In this document: piece after piece, positions 31,047 to 39,401 of the stretch
Layout of the letters: each line of letters starts with the position of its first letter
Numbering within the stretch: position 1 is the first letter of the stretch
Assembly: GCA_021298235.1 (NCBI GenBank)
Contig: JAJTDX010000055.1
Location: forward strand, 1-44,270
Source of the DNA: Cryomorphaceae bacterium
Lineage (GTDB): Bacteria; Bacteroidota; Bacteroidia; Flavobacteriales; Crocinitomicaceae
Reading direction: 5' to 3'
Length of the DNA: 44,270 nt
The notes under the pieces: generated by a model
Told to the model about the DNA's origin: nothing
Database searches by the model: none
The model's input: only the letters and a program-made list of their open reading frames with translations
Position numbers and translations under genes: made by a program

Positions 31047-32845
31047 AATCTTGCCGTAACCCCACCCATAATCTGGAAGATCTGCACAGGATAATTGTAC
31101 CAGCGCATATACCGCTGAGAGGCGAGATTGTTCAATTGAAGAAATGCTGAAATTCTTTTGTTGTAACGATACTCTAGTCCAAGATTCACATCCGTAATAA
31201 AACCAAGCGTCTGCACATTTGGAACAGTAACCCACACGTCAATTGGTTTGCCTGTTTGCTGACCACCTAACTCAAACTGAGCATTTGAGTAAAATTGTGC
31301 TTTTCTCCCCCCCTCTACATGCAAATCAAGGTTAATCAAAAATTTATCAAATAAGTTGTATCCCCCGCGTAAAGTGATTTCCCAGATCGGAGCGTTCCAT
31401 GCATACCGGAGCTGATTCAGCTCGTATGAATAAAACTTGCCTATGGCATCAATTTTAAGTTTTTCACGGAGCTGATAAGAAATACTTCCTTCTAATGTGG
31501 TCAGGTTTAACGTATCGTAAACCAGGTCGAATTTGTTGCGCAGAGAAAACTGATCGTCTGAAATGAAAAATGCTTTATCACGAATGCGCGCAAAACTCGC
31601 CCCAAAATTAAAGCCAATTCGCTTGCTCAATGTTCCTTTTATTCCCCCGTAAAGATCTATCACCCTGTTCTCATTTCTCATGTGAACATTTGGAAGCATA
31701 AATTCATTTTGTACAGCTAGTGATTTAAATGAAAGCTGATTTAATCCTCCTTTAACTCCTAAGTAAGGAATAAAAATATCATTGAACATGGAATACTTCA
31801 ATTCAGCCAATGGGTACACATAAAACTTTGCTTTAGTGTCGATGTCCACTGCCAAATCAACTCCTATTTGTGCCCTGAATCTATTGTCTTTAAGGTACGT
31901 GGAAATCGTTGGGCTTAGACCAATTATAGTATTGTTTCTAGTGATTGAGGTATCAATTCCTTTCTGAAGAAATGGCAATGGGGAGAGAAGATAAGTTGCC
32001 AACGTATCTCCTGGGGAACCATATGCATACCCATTATGATTCACACGCATGTCGAGTTTGTAAACTTCTTTTCCGGAGCGGTATTTCAAGCCGGCATTAA
32101 AATCAACATGATTTTCTTTAACTCGCCAATCATCTAGGGAATCTGCGGGTGCTTTTGAACCAAATCTATTATATCCAAATGAGGCGTAATAATTAAATCT
32201 GGTGCTGTCTTTTGGATGAAAACGAAACGCAACCCGTCCTCCAAAATCCTGATAACGCTGTGCTATCTGGTCACGATTTATCGAGTCAGTGGTCAATCCT
32301 TCGGGCAAGGGATAGCCATAATAGTGTAATCCTTGGTTGGAGTAATATAACTCTGAATTCAAAGAATATTTGCTTTCAGAGAGCCTGCCATAAAGTCCGA
32401 CTTGTGTCCGGTCGAATCGTGCAGGCGGATAGGAAGAAATATTGCCAAACGAACTTAAATGTTTGGCGTGTGCTCCATACAAGAATTTACGGGATCTTTT
32501 AGAGTCGAAATAGATTTCCCCGAGCGGCATTAACTCCGAACCAACACCCAATTTCACATAGGTGTTGTACAGTTGATCCAATTGGCTCTCCGTTTTAATT
32601 GTGGCAGGAAGGATTGGCTCAACCTCCAGTTTTGTGGGTCTTTGTACTGCCAATAGAGGATAGCTCACAATTTGAGAAGCAATAACCGTATCGATAATGG
32701 CAGGGTTCTCATTCATTCTATATGCAGGCTCAATTGTCCTGTTTCCAACCCCGGGCAATTCGATCATGTCTTGTCCTCCCTGAGCATTTAGGAATGAGCT
32801 AATCAATAAAAAGGAAAGGGTAAAATAAATTGTTTTTTTCATCAT
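31043..32845 (-). CDS. Outer-membrane beta-barrel protein without plug domain
   Basis: 600 residues. Signal peptide (TIYFTLSFLLISSFLNAQ), a short N-terminal linker (PLLAVQRPTKLEVEPILPA) and then about 480 residues of alternating aromatic/polar beta-strands (YVKLGVGSELMPLGEIYF, FLYGAHAKHLSSFG, SLNSELYYSNQGLHYYG) ending in GGVTARF with the terminal Phe of OM barrels. It would be called TonB-dependent receptor-like, but I see no carboxypeptidase-like domain and no plug motifs. Its start overlaps the TPR gene's stop (TAATG), so both are made together. The pair probably forms one outer-membrane unit, of unknown function. Confidence 0.8.
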   Translation of the reverse strand: MMKKTIYFTLSFLLISSFLNAQGGQDMIELPGVGNRTIEPAYRMNENPAIIDTVIASQIVSYPLLAVQRPTKLEVEPILPATIKTESQLDQLYNTYVKLGVGSELMPLGEIYFDSKRSRKFLYGAHAKHLSSFGNISSYPPARFDRTQVGLYGRLSESKYSLNSELYYSNQGLHYYGYPLPEGLTTDSINRDQIAQRYQDFGGRVAFRFHPKDSTRFNYYASFGYNRFGSKAPADSLDDWRVKENHVDFNAGLKYRSGKEVYKLDMRVNHNGYAYGSPGDTLATYLLSPLPFLQKGIDTSITRNNTIIGLSPTISTYLKDNRFRAQIGVDLAVDIDTKAKFYVYPLAELKYSMFNDIFIPYLGVKGGLNQLSFKSLAVQNEFMLPNVHMRNENRVIDLYGGIKGTLSKRIGFNFGASFARIRDKAFFISDDQFSLRNKFDLVYDTLNLTTLEGSISYQLREKLKIDAIGKFYSYELNQLRYAWNAPIWEITLRGGYNLFDKFLINLDLHVEGGRKAQFYSNAQFELGGQQTGKPIDVWVTVPNVQTLGFITDVNLGLEYRYNKRISAFLQLNNLASQRYMRWYNYPVQIFQIMGGVTARF

Positions 32846-35800
32846 TAATTGCCTCCTTCGTTAACATCAATCGTGCCCTCGGCCTCCTGCTCGACCGCTT
32901 TAGCAGGGTTTTTCAGCTGCATAAGCTCGTCCCACAGTTCGTTTGCCTCTGAAATAATTCCATCCTCTTTGTCCGGATAATTGTCTAAAACAGATTTGAG
33001 TGTTTGCTCTGCCTGGAAAAGGTCTTCCTTGCCGATCAATACCCGTGTTTGAAGAATCAAAGCTTTCGCTATCCAATAGTTATAGGCAGGCTTCATTTTC
33101 ATGAGCGCCCTAATTTCTGAATCTGCCTTGTCAAGATCAGACAATTTAAATGCAGCCTCAGCAAGAGAGTATTTTGCTTCAGAAGCCCATGACGTAGTCG
33201 TGTTTTTCACCACGTACTCAAGGGATGGTTTTGCCAGTTCGAAATTGTTCAGGTAAAAGTTAGACATCCCATTTGCATATTCTGCCTCAAGCTTAATGGT
33301 ATTTGTAGCTTGAGAGCTTTGAATCACTTGTTTGGCATAGAGGGCCGCATTTGTCCAGTTCTCAATGTTAAAATTAGAGCGCATTAACCCAAGCTTCGCA
33401 TTGAAAATGACAGATGGTTTTGAGCTCGTGGCTTCTAATTTTTGATACGCTGATATGGCCAATTCGTATTTCCCGTTATTGTAGTAATACTGTGCAAGCC
33501 TTGACGCTGAATATTCTGTATACGTGTTGTTTGGTAAAGCTAGGACTCGCGCATAATTTTCCATGGCTTTATCCGTTTGGGCTGTTGAAAAACAAGCCTC
33601 TGCCAGATAGAACGTGGCGTCTATTCGGTATTTTCCTTCCGGAAAACGCTCAATGTATTTCTCGAAAAGCGGAATAGCAGAAGAAAAAGAACTGTCGCGA
33701 TATGCCTCTATTGCAGGCGAATAAAACAATCCTTCCCGCTCGTCAACACTAATATTAGCACAAGCATACTGAGCAGCAATGTCACTTGCTTTTTCAGGCT
33801 GTTTGAGCGCTGCATAAACGTCAACAAGACCACGAACTACTTTTTCACAAACATCCCTGTCATCGCCATTGGTGAGCAACAGTTGTTTGTATGCGGACTC
33901 CGCCTGCGCATATTCCCACTTTTTATAATGAATATCTGCTATTTCTATTTTAGCCGAGACCACAAGATCTGAGTTGGGATAGTCATTTAGAATTTGCTCA
34001 AAATAACGCTTGGACTTGTCGAGCTCAGACATGGCTTTGTAGCTCAAAGCAACTTCATAGACAGATTGAAGCACATACCTTGAGTTGGGATAGTTGTTGA
34101 TGATATCCAAAAGCATTGTGATCTTGTCTTTCATCCGATCTGAAAAACCATACGTCTTAGCCATATAGAAGATGGCCTGGTCTTCAAAGCCCGAATTGAG
34201 ATCAAGTGCCGACTTGTAGTATCTGAGTGCATTCTCATTCTGTCGGGTCATATAATACCCATCCGCCGCGCGCATGTATCCATCTGCAAGTTTTGTTTTA
34301 TTATTCGTCGGGAGCTCAACAAACATTCTGAATGCCTCAATGGAGAGGTCTAGGTCTTTTTTCTTAAGGTAGGCATAGCCTAAATTATAATATGCATCTG
34401 CCTTTAATTTTCCTGCGAGGGGCATTGAAACAACCTCTCTAAAACCCTTAATGGCCTGTTCGTTATTGCCTGAACGGAACAGCGCATCAGCGGACCAGAA
34501 TTTTGATCCAACCGAAATAGCAGGGTCAATCGGGTATTTCTCAGACAATGCAAAAGAGGCAAGGGACTTTGTATAATTGTTTTCTTGAAAGAATTTTACC
34601 CCCTGATTAAATGCCACCAATTGATATGCTCCTTTCAGCCTGCTGTCCTTTTCCGGAATTTTATCCAAGCTAGCCAGTGCTTTTTCATAATTGTTGGTTG
34701 TGGTATACACATTAACAAGGTATTGATTGATGTCGTTTTTGCGTTTTGAGTTTGGATATTTATTCAGATACTGCTCCATGGCGCGCACAGACTCATCGAA
34801 TGGGTTGATATCCAATTTGTAGGAGAGCACGGCAAAATTATACAATGCATCTTCCTGCATGACCGGATCTCCATTTGTTTCTGCAGCCTCCTTGAAGGCG
34901 GCTCTCGCCGGAGCAAGTTTATCCAACTTTAGGTAACATTCCGCAATGTGATAGAAGGCTGCCTGACCGAGACTATCCCTCTCCCGCTTGACCTTATCAA
35001 AGATCTTAATTGCACGTTCGTACTGCTCACTCTTGAAATAAGAGTAGCCTAAAACATATTCATCGTCGCGCGTTGTATTCGCTTTTTCGTAGTACTCTTG
35101 AAGATATGGAACTGCCTCATCGTAACGAGAAGTTCTGTAATATGAATCCCCTATAAGGTGAAATAAATCTGACCGGTTAAACACATTGGATGAATCAATG
35201 ATTTTGGGAGCGTAATCGGTTACCTCTTTATACTTGCCCTGGAGGTAATAAATCTGAGCGATGTAATAAGGGGCCTTTTTTCCGAAAGACTCCGAGCTCT
35301 CTAATTTTTGAAAACCTTCAAGAGCCAGATTATAATATTTGTCTGAATATGCAATGTGGCTAAAATAGTAGAGCGCCGGAGACGCGTATGGGGACTGTCC
35401 GTCTTTTATTTCCAAGAATGAACTGCGTGCATCTGCATAGTTCTTTTCCTGAAAATTTGAATATCCGCGCTTGAAATGATATTCCTCCCTATCCTCAACA
35501 TCTAAGTCTGATGGTCCTGTCTTGTTAAACCAGTCCAAGGCATCCTTGAAGTTTTTCTTGTGATAAAAATACCTTCCCAAACGAAAGGCAATCTGGTTTT
35601 TATAAATACTTTCAGGATAGTCTTTATCAAAGTCTGAGAGTAGCTCAACAGCATCATTGTTAAAAAGCTCTAGTGCAGATAAGCCCTCGTAGTATCGGGC
35701 TTTGACAAACATGGGGTCCTCGGGATGATTGAAACCAACCATGAAATTTCTGAATTCAATGCGGGCTGCGGCGTATTGTTGCTTTTGGAACAGCTCTTCA

Positions 35801-35901
35801 GCTCGAAAAAAAGGCGCATATTCGCTGTTGTACTTTTCTGAGGTCTGAGCTGAAACAGTAACGCTTAGGAACAAAATTAAAACAGCGATCAAACGCTTCA
35901 T
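32845..35901 (-). CDS. Large periplasmic tetratricopeptide repeat protein
   Basis: 1018 residues. Signal peptide (MKRLIAVLILFLSVTVSAQ) without lipobox cysteine, then about 25 TPR-like helical pairs throughout (for example FQKQQYAAARIEFRNFM, EAVPYLQEYYEKANT, QAIKGFREVVSMPLAGK, FELAKPSLEYVVKNTT), with YNLGYAYLKKKDLDLSIEAF the clearest. A short acidic C-terminus (AEGTIDVNEGGN) follows. Such all-TPR solenoids act as scaffolds; the length and periplasmic targeting recall YbgF/BamD-type repeats but far longer. Translation is coupled to the following OM barrel gene, so a scaffold-barrel complex is the best inference. The 156-base gap to divergent ftsE shows no consensus -7 box for this gene. Confidence 0.88.
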   Translation of the reverse strand: MKRLIAVLILFLSVTVSAQTSEKYNSEYAPFFRAEELFQKQQYAAARIEFRNFMVGFNHPEDPMFVKARYYEGLSALELFNNDAVELLSDFDKDYPESIYKNQIAFRLGRYFYHKKNFKDALDWFNKTGPSDLDVEDREEYHFKRGYSNFQEKNYADARSSFLEIKDGQSPYASPALYYFSHIAYSDKYYNLALEGFQKLESSESFGKKAPYYIAQIYYLQGKYKEVTDYAPKIIDSSNVFNRSDLFHLIGDSYYRTSRYDEAVPYLQEYYEKANTTRDDEYVLGYSYFKSEQYERAIKIFDKVKRERDSLGQAAFYHIAECYLKLDKLAPARAAFKEAAETNGDPVMQEDALYNFAVLSYKLDINPFDESVRAMEQYLNKYPNSKRKNDINQYLVNVYTTTNNYEKALASLDKIPEKDSRLKGAYQLVAFNQGVKFFQENNYTKSLASFALSEKYPIDPAISVGSKFWSADALFRSGNNEQAIKGFREVVSMPLAGKLKADAYYNLGYAYLKKKDLDLSIEAFRMFVELPTNNKTKLADGYMRAADGYYMTRQNENALRYYKSALDLNSGFEDQAIFYMAKTYGFSDRMKDKITMLLDIINNYPNSRYVLQSVYEVALSYKAMSELDKSKRYFEQILNDYPNSDLVVSAKIEIADIHYKKWEYAQAESAYKQLLLTNGDDRDVCEKVVRGLVDVYAALKQPEKASDIAAQYACANISVDEREGLFYSPAIEAYRDSSFSSAIPLFEKYIERFPEGKYRIDATFYLAEACFSTAQTDKAMENYARVLALPNNTYTEYSASRLAQYYYNNGKYELAISAYQKLEATSSKPSVIFNAKLGLMRSNFNIENWTNAALYAKQVIQSSQATNTIKLEAEYANGMSNFYLNNFELAKPSLEYVVKNTTTSWASEAKYSLAEAAFKLSDLDKADSEIRALMKMKPAYNYWIAKALILQTRVLIGKEDLFQAEQTLKSVLDNYPDKEDGIISEANELWDELMQLKNPAKAVEQEAEGTIDVNEGGN

Positions 35902-36057
35902 ATCAAACTATTTTTAATCAAGTAAAATTAATCCCGTGCCCGCGGCGCCCTGACTGACTCTGTAAAAGTTTTAAACCGAATTCTGTTAAGATAATTACAA
36001 CTCATGAATCTGAACAGTTCAACTATTTCTGACTTTTACACTTAAAATTGTCAAATT

Positions 36058-36723
36058 GTGCAAAGCGTAATTGAACTTTCAAATGTCAAAGTGGTTCAGG
36101 ATTCGGGAACCGTACTGAATCATGTCAATCTTACCGTAAATGAAACTGAATTCATTTATCTCATTGGTCGAACGGGAAGTGGAAAATCCAGCCTTCTCAA
36201 AATTATATATGGAGAGCTTTCCTTGAAGGAAGGAGAGGGTTCCGTTGCCGGTTTCAATTTAAAGAGCCTGCGCAGAAAGGATATCCCGCTTTTACGGAGA
36301 AAGATCGGAATCGTTTTTCAAGACTTTCAACTGCTCACAGACAGATCGGTAAAAGACAACCTCTTATTTGTTCTTGGCGCAACAGGATGGAGAGATCTTC
36401 AATTGATGGAAAAGCGGGCCGAGGAAGTGCTTCAACTCACAGGTGTCGAAGCTAAAATGAATTCCATGCCACATCAGTTGTCTGGTGGAGAACAACAACG
36501 TGTTGCAATTGCCCGAGCCTTGCTTAATAAGCCCGCCATCATACTTGCCGATGAACCAACGGGCAACCTCGATCCTGAAACGTCCGAAGAGGTTATGCGG
36601 CTTTTACTCGCCGTTTCAAAAGAGGAAAAATCGGCGGTGATAATGGCTACCCACGATCTTCGTATGGTCGAAAAATTTCCTGCAAAGACATACAGAGTTG
36701 AGCAAGGAGGTTTAGTGGGTTGA
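36058..36723 (+). CDS. ftsE: Cell division ATP-binding protein FtsE
   Basis: 221 residues with a GTG start (the frame has no suitable ATG before the conserved VIELSNVKV). Walker [10 protein letters not shown] (37-45), Q-loop FQDFQLL, signature LSGGEQQR (141-148), Walker [11 protein letters not shown] and the H-loop ATHD are intact. FtsE with FtsX controls peptidoglycan hydrolases at the septum. FtsX is not next to it, which is usual in Bacteroidota, where the two genes are often apart. A weak -7-like TAAAATTG lies at 36043-36050. Confidence 0.92.
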   Translation: MQSVIELSNVKVVQDSGTVLNHVNLTVNETEFIYLIGRTGSGKSSLLKIIYGELSLKEGEGSVAGFNLKSLRRKDIPLLRRKIGIVFQDFQLLTDRSVKDNLLFVLGATGWRDLQLMEKRAEEVLQLTGVEAKMNSMPHQLSGGEQQRVAIARALLNKPAIILADEPTGNLDPETSEEVMRLLLAVSKEEKSAVIMATHDLRMVEKFPAKTYRVEQGGLVG

Positions 36724-36727
36724 GCTC

Positions 36728-37447
36728 CTAAACATGAAAGATTTCCCCCTCTTCGATCATGGATTCCCCTTTCATTCGTAAAAACAATTGAATCAAGGCT
36801 ACCACATCTTTTTCGCAGTAGGTTTTTATTCTTTCTAATCCCTTGTCTTCGTAATAAACTCTGGCGACGTCTGCTCCTGTAATATCATCTTTTGGCGTTG
36901 GAATATTAAACACGTGACACAACAACGCCAGAGAGGTATAGGCCTTATAGTCCCCGAATTTCCACAATTCCATCGTGTCGAGATGTTTTATTTCCCAGGG
37001 CTTTTTTCCAGATATGTCAAGCATTTTAGGCAAGCGCATTCCATGAATCAGCATGCGACGACAGATGTACGGGAAATCAAATTCTTTGGCATTGTGACCG
37101 CAAAGCGCATGATATTTTACATCTCCGTGTTCATCTAACAAGTTTTTAAATTGTTTAAGGAGCGTCTCTTCATCGTCGTGATAAAATGATTTAACCCGCA
37201 TTTGTCTACCCGTTCGGGTTTCATTTATGAAGCCAACAGATATACAAACTATTTTCCCAAATTCTGAGAGTATTCCGGCTGACTCATTGTACACTTCAGA
37301 AACCGTCTTGTCTTCTTTTATTTTTGATCGTGACTTTGCCTCAAAAAGGTATTTCGCTTCTTCGGGTAATTCTTCAAAATAATAATATTGTGGTACTGTT
37401 TCTATATCGAGAAACAAGACCTTTTCCAATGATAATTCGCTTTGCAT
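36728..37447 (-). CDS. DEDDy 3'-5' exonuclease (PolB-like proofreading domain)
   Basis: 239 residues, cytoplasmic. Stand-alone exonuclease fold with motif [10 protein letters not shown] (Asp/Glu), motif [15 protein letters not shown], the intermediate [14 protein letters not shown] and motif [16 protein letters not shown] with the Tyr of the DEDDy class. Members are predicted 3'-5' exonucleases related to the proofreading domain of family B polymerases; the substrate is unknown. It converges with ftsE across 4 bases. A -7-like TATCTTCA lies at 37466-37473 on its strand. Confidence 0.9.
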   Translation of the reverse strand: MQSELSLEKVLFLDIETVPQYYYFEELPEEAKYLFEAKSRSKIKEDKTVSEVYNESAGILSEFGKIVCISVGFINETRTGRQMRVKSFYHDDEETLLKQFKNLLDEHGDVKYHALCGHNAKEFDFPYICRRMLIHGMRLPKMLDISGKKPWEIKHLDTMELWKFGDYKAYTSLALLCHVFNIPTPKDDITGADVARVYYEDKGLERIKTYCEKDVVALIQLFLRMKGESMIEEGEIFHV

Positions 37448-37482
37448 AAATAATGGTTTGTCTTCTGAAGATACGCAAAAAA

Positions 37483-37513
37483 TTGGAGAATCGGTTTAAT
37501 TAAGGCAAATTTG
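37483..37513 (+). promoter_or_regulatory. Possible promoter for the methionine-sulfoxide reductase gene
   Basis: TTG at 37483-37485 and CAAATTTG at 37506-37513 are 20 bases apart; the -7 box has one mismatch in its first base. The start codon is at 37533. Confidence 0.4.
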
Positions 37514-37532
37514 CTCAAGAAAACTTTTCCTT

Positions 37533-38015
37533 ATGGCAGAAGAACTAATACATGTTTCAGGTACACGAGAGGAGAAATACAAGACATTGCTCCCGCAAAT
37601 GCAGGCGCTTGTCACAGGAGAAAGGGACCTAACGGCTAATCTGGCCAACCTTGCGGCAGCGATCAAGGAAACGTTTGATTTTTTGTGGGTTGGGTTCTAT
37701 CTTGTAAAGGAAGATGAATTAGTGCTGGGGCCTTTTCAGGGACCTATTGCATGTACGCGTATCCGTATGGGTAAAGGTGTGTGTGGAACCGCTTGGGAGA
37801 GAAAGGAATCGCTTTTGGTTGGAGACGTTAATGCTTTTCCCGGCCATATTGCCTGCAGCTCCCGTTCCCAAAGTGAGTTAGTAGTTCCTTTAAAACACAA
37901 AGACGATACTGTTTGGGGAGTACTTGATCTGGACAGTGAACAGTTGAATGATTTCAGTGAAACTGATAAAAACGAATTAGAACACTTTTTTCAATGGTTC
38001 TCCGGTCAACTTTGA
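37533..38015 (+). CDS. msrC: Free methionine-(R)-sulfoxide reductase (GAF domain)
   Basis: 160 residues, a single GAF domain. The three redox cysteines of the fRMsr family are present: Cys74 (PIACTRIRMG), Cys84 (KGVCGTAW) and Cys108 (GHIACSSRSQSEL), together with WVGFYLVKEDELVLGPFQG and WGVLDLDS. It reduces free Met-R-sulfoxide in the cytoplasm and so repairs oxidant damage. The last 22 bases overlap the lipoprotein gene that follows. Confidence 0.93.
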   Translation: MAEELIHVSGTREEKYKTLLPQMQALVTGERDLTANLANLAAAIKETFDFLWVGFYLVKEDELVLGPFQGPIACTRIRMGKGVCGTAWERKESLLVGDVNAFPGHIACSSRSQSELVVPLKHKDDTVWGVLDLDSEQLNDFSETDKNELEHFFQWFSGQL

Positions 38016-39301
38016 TTTTTTTGGGCGTGGCAGTCCTTACAGGCTGTGCACAAGTTGGATTTCTAACCGGTGGAGATGTAGATTACACCGCGCCAGAACC
38101 GGTTCGTTGCGAGCCACAAAATGGTTCAACATTGTTCTCTGGAAATCGCATTCAACTCTTTTTTGATGAATACATTCAGCTAAACGCTCCTTCTGAAAAT
38201 ATTTTTATTGTTCCGGGTGATACCAAGCTCAAATGTTCTATTCAAAAAAAAGTGCTTACTGTTGAATGGCAAGATCCTCTGAAAGAAAATACAACCTATG
38301 CCATTTATTTCAATAATGCCGTTAAGGATGTTACAGAGGATAACTCAACTTTATTTAGTTATGTGTTCTCGACAGGAAAAATAATAGATACACTCACCAC
38401 AGCCGTATTTATTCGAGACGCCTTGAGTAATAGCCCTGTTTCTGATGTTTTCGTGGGGCTCTACCGGGCACAAGACAGTTTAACGCCTCGTTATTTTGCG
38501 CAATCCGATAAAATGGGCTTGGCAGAATTCTCCTATCTGACCGCTGGCACTTATGCTGTAAAGGCTTTTAAAGACGAGAACAGGGACTTAAAAATTGGTG
38601 CGGCTGAAATTCAGGGATTTGTGAGTGACTCAGTGCGAATTTCAATTGAAAAAAGAGACACTCTGATGCTTTCCGTTTTCACACCTGAGTCAGAAAAAAT
38701 GATTTCCAAATTCGAATTTAAAGGGCCGGAAGCATTTGAGCTGGGCCTCACATCCCCGATGAACGAGATTAATCTCACATTAAATGGAAGAACGCTTGCT
38801 AAAGAAGAATACAGAAAAATAAACGATCTTACCTATAGACTCTTTCCTAAAGACAGCGTGCTTCAAAACAACCTATTGGCAGTTTCGGAAGGGGAAAAAG
38901 TAGATTCTTCTGTTCTTCGGGTAACCCAATCTGAACGCTCAGTCCCACTCATGCCCGTGGTACTGTCATCCGGAATTCTGTCACCGTCAAGCCCCATTGT
39001 TCTTCAATTCAACAGCATCCTAAAGGAAGTGGATACGAGTAAAATCATCCTCAACAAAGAAAATGACAGTATTTCAAAAATCGGATTTAGAGTTGTTGTA
39101 GAGAATGATCTTTTGAAAATATTTCCTGCATCCAGCGGAAAATTTGTGCTTAAACTTGACGTGGGATCCATTTTCGGGATGAGTAAGTTTTTTTCGACTT
39201 CTTTTGAGATCCGTGAGCTTAAAGAGCTTGGGAACCTCATCGTCGTTCCTGAAGGATTTGAAAGCAAGCTTATCGGGCAATGGTTTCTGGGATACGGGTA
39301 A
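37994..39301 (+). CDS. Ig-like (SbsA-type) lipoprotein, C-terminus lost by frame disruption
   Basis: 435 residues. A lipoprotein signal peptide with lipobox LTGC (Cys18) is followed by a Big_5/SbsA-type Ig domain (about 33-130, NGSTLFSGNRIQLFFDEYIQ, LKENTTYAIYFNNAVKDVTE, YVFSTGK), a domain with DENRDLKIGAAE, and further beta-rich parts. Family members end with an NGKWDTGN...QPE...ANWD segment. Here the frame runs to FESKLI at base 39274 and then gives GQWFLGYG and a stop, while the proper end is in the next frame (39276-39401). Relatives have about 40 more residues between the two points, so a block seems lost. It is predicted to be a periplasmic or surface lipoprotein. The start overlaps msrC by 22 bases. 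Confidence 0.8.
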   Translation: MVLRSTLIFLGVAVLTGCAQVGFLTGGDVDYTAPEPVRCEPQNGSTLFSGNRIQLFFDEYIQLNAPSENIFIVPGDTKLKCSIQKKVLTVEWQDPLKENTTYAIYFNNAVKDVTEDNSTLFSYVFSTGKIIDTLTTAVFIRDALSNSPVSDVFVGLYRAQDSLTPRYFAQSDKMGLAEFSYLTAGTYAVKAFKDENRDLKIGAAEIQGFVSDSVRISIEKRDTLMLSVFTPESEKMISKFEFKGPEAFELGLTSPMNEINLTLNGRTLAKEEYRKINDLTYRLFPKDSVLQNNLLAVSEGEKVDSSVLRVTQSERSVPLMPVVLSSGILSPSSPIVLQFNSILKEVDTSKIILNKENDSISKIGFRVVVENDLLKIFPASSGKFVLKLDVGSIFGMSKFFSTSFEIRELKELGNLIVVPEGFESKLIGQWFLGYG

Positions 39302-39401
39302 TGTCTCAAGGTTGTTGCAACCAGAAGAGATCATCAATTACGGTACTGTCCGTGTTCGAGCAAACTGGGACATTTCGGTTCCAATTAAAGTAGGGAAATA
39401 A
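39276..39401 (+). pseudogene. Detached C-terminal end of the Ig-like lipoprotein
   Basis: In the +1 frame relative to the preceding gene the DNA reads GNGFWDTGNVSRLLQPEEI and continues to ANWDISVPIKVGK and a TAA. This is the family's usual C-terminus, so it belonged to the lipoprotein. It has no sensible start of its own. The TAA is directly followed by the flippase ATG at 39402. Confidence 0.8.

Noticed and set aside
35902..36057. Structured RNA or riboswitch in the gap before ftsE
   Set aside because: I found no convincing stems or known motif in the 156 bases; it looks like a divergent promoter region.
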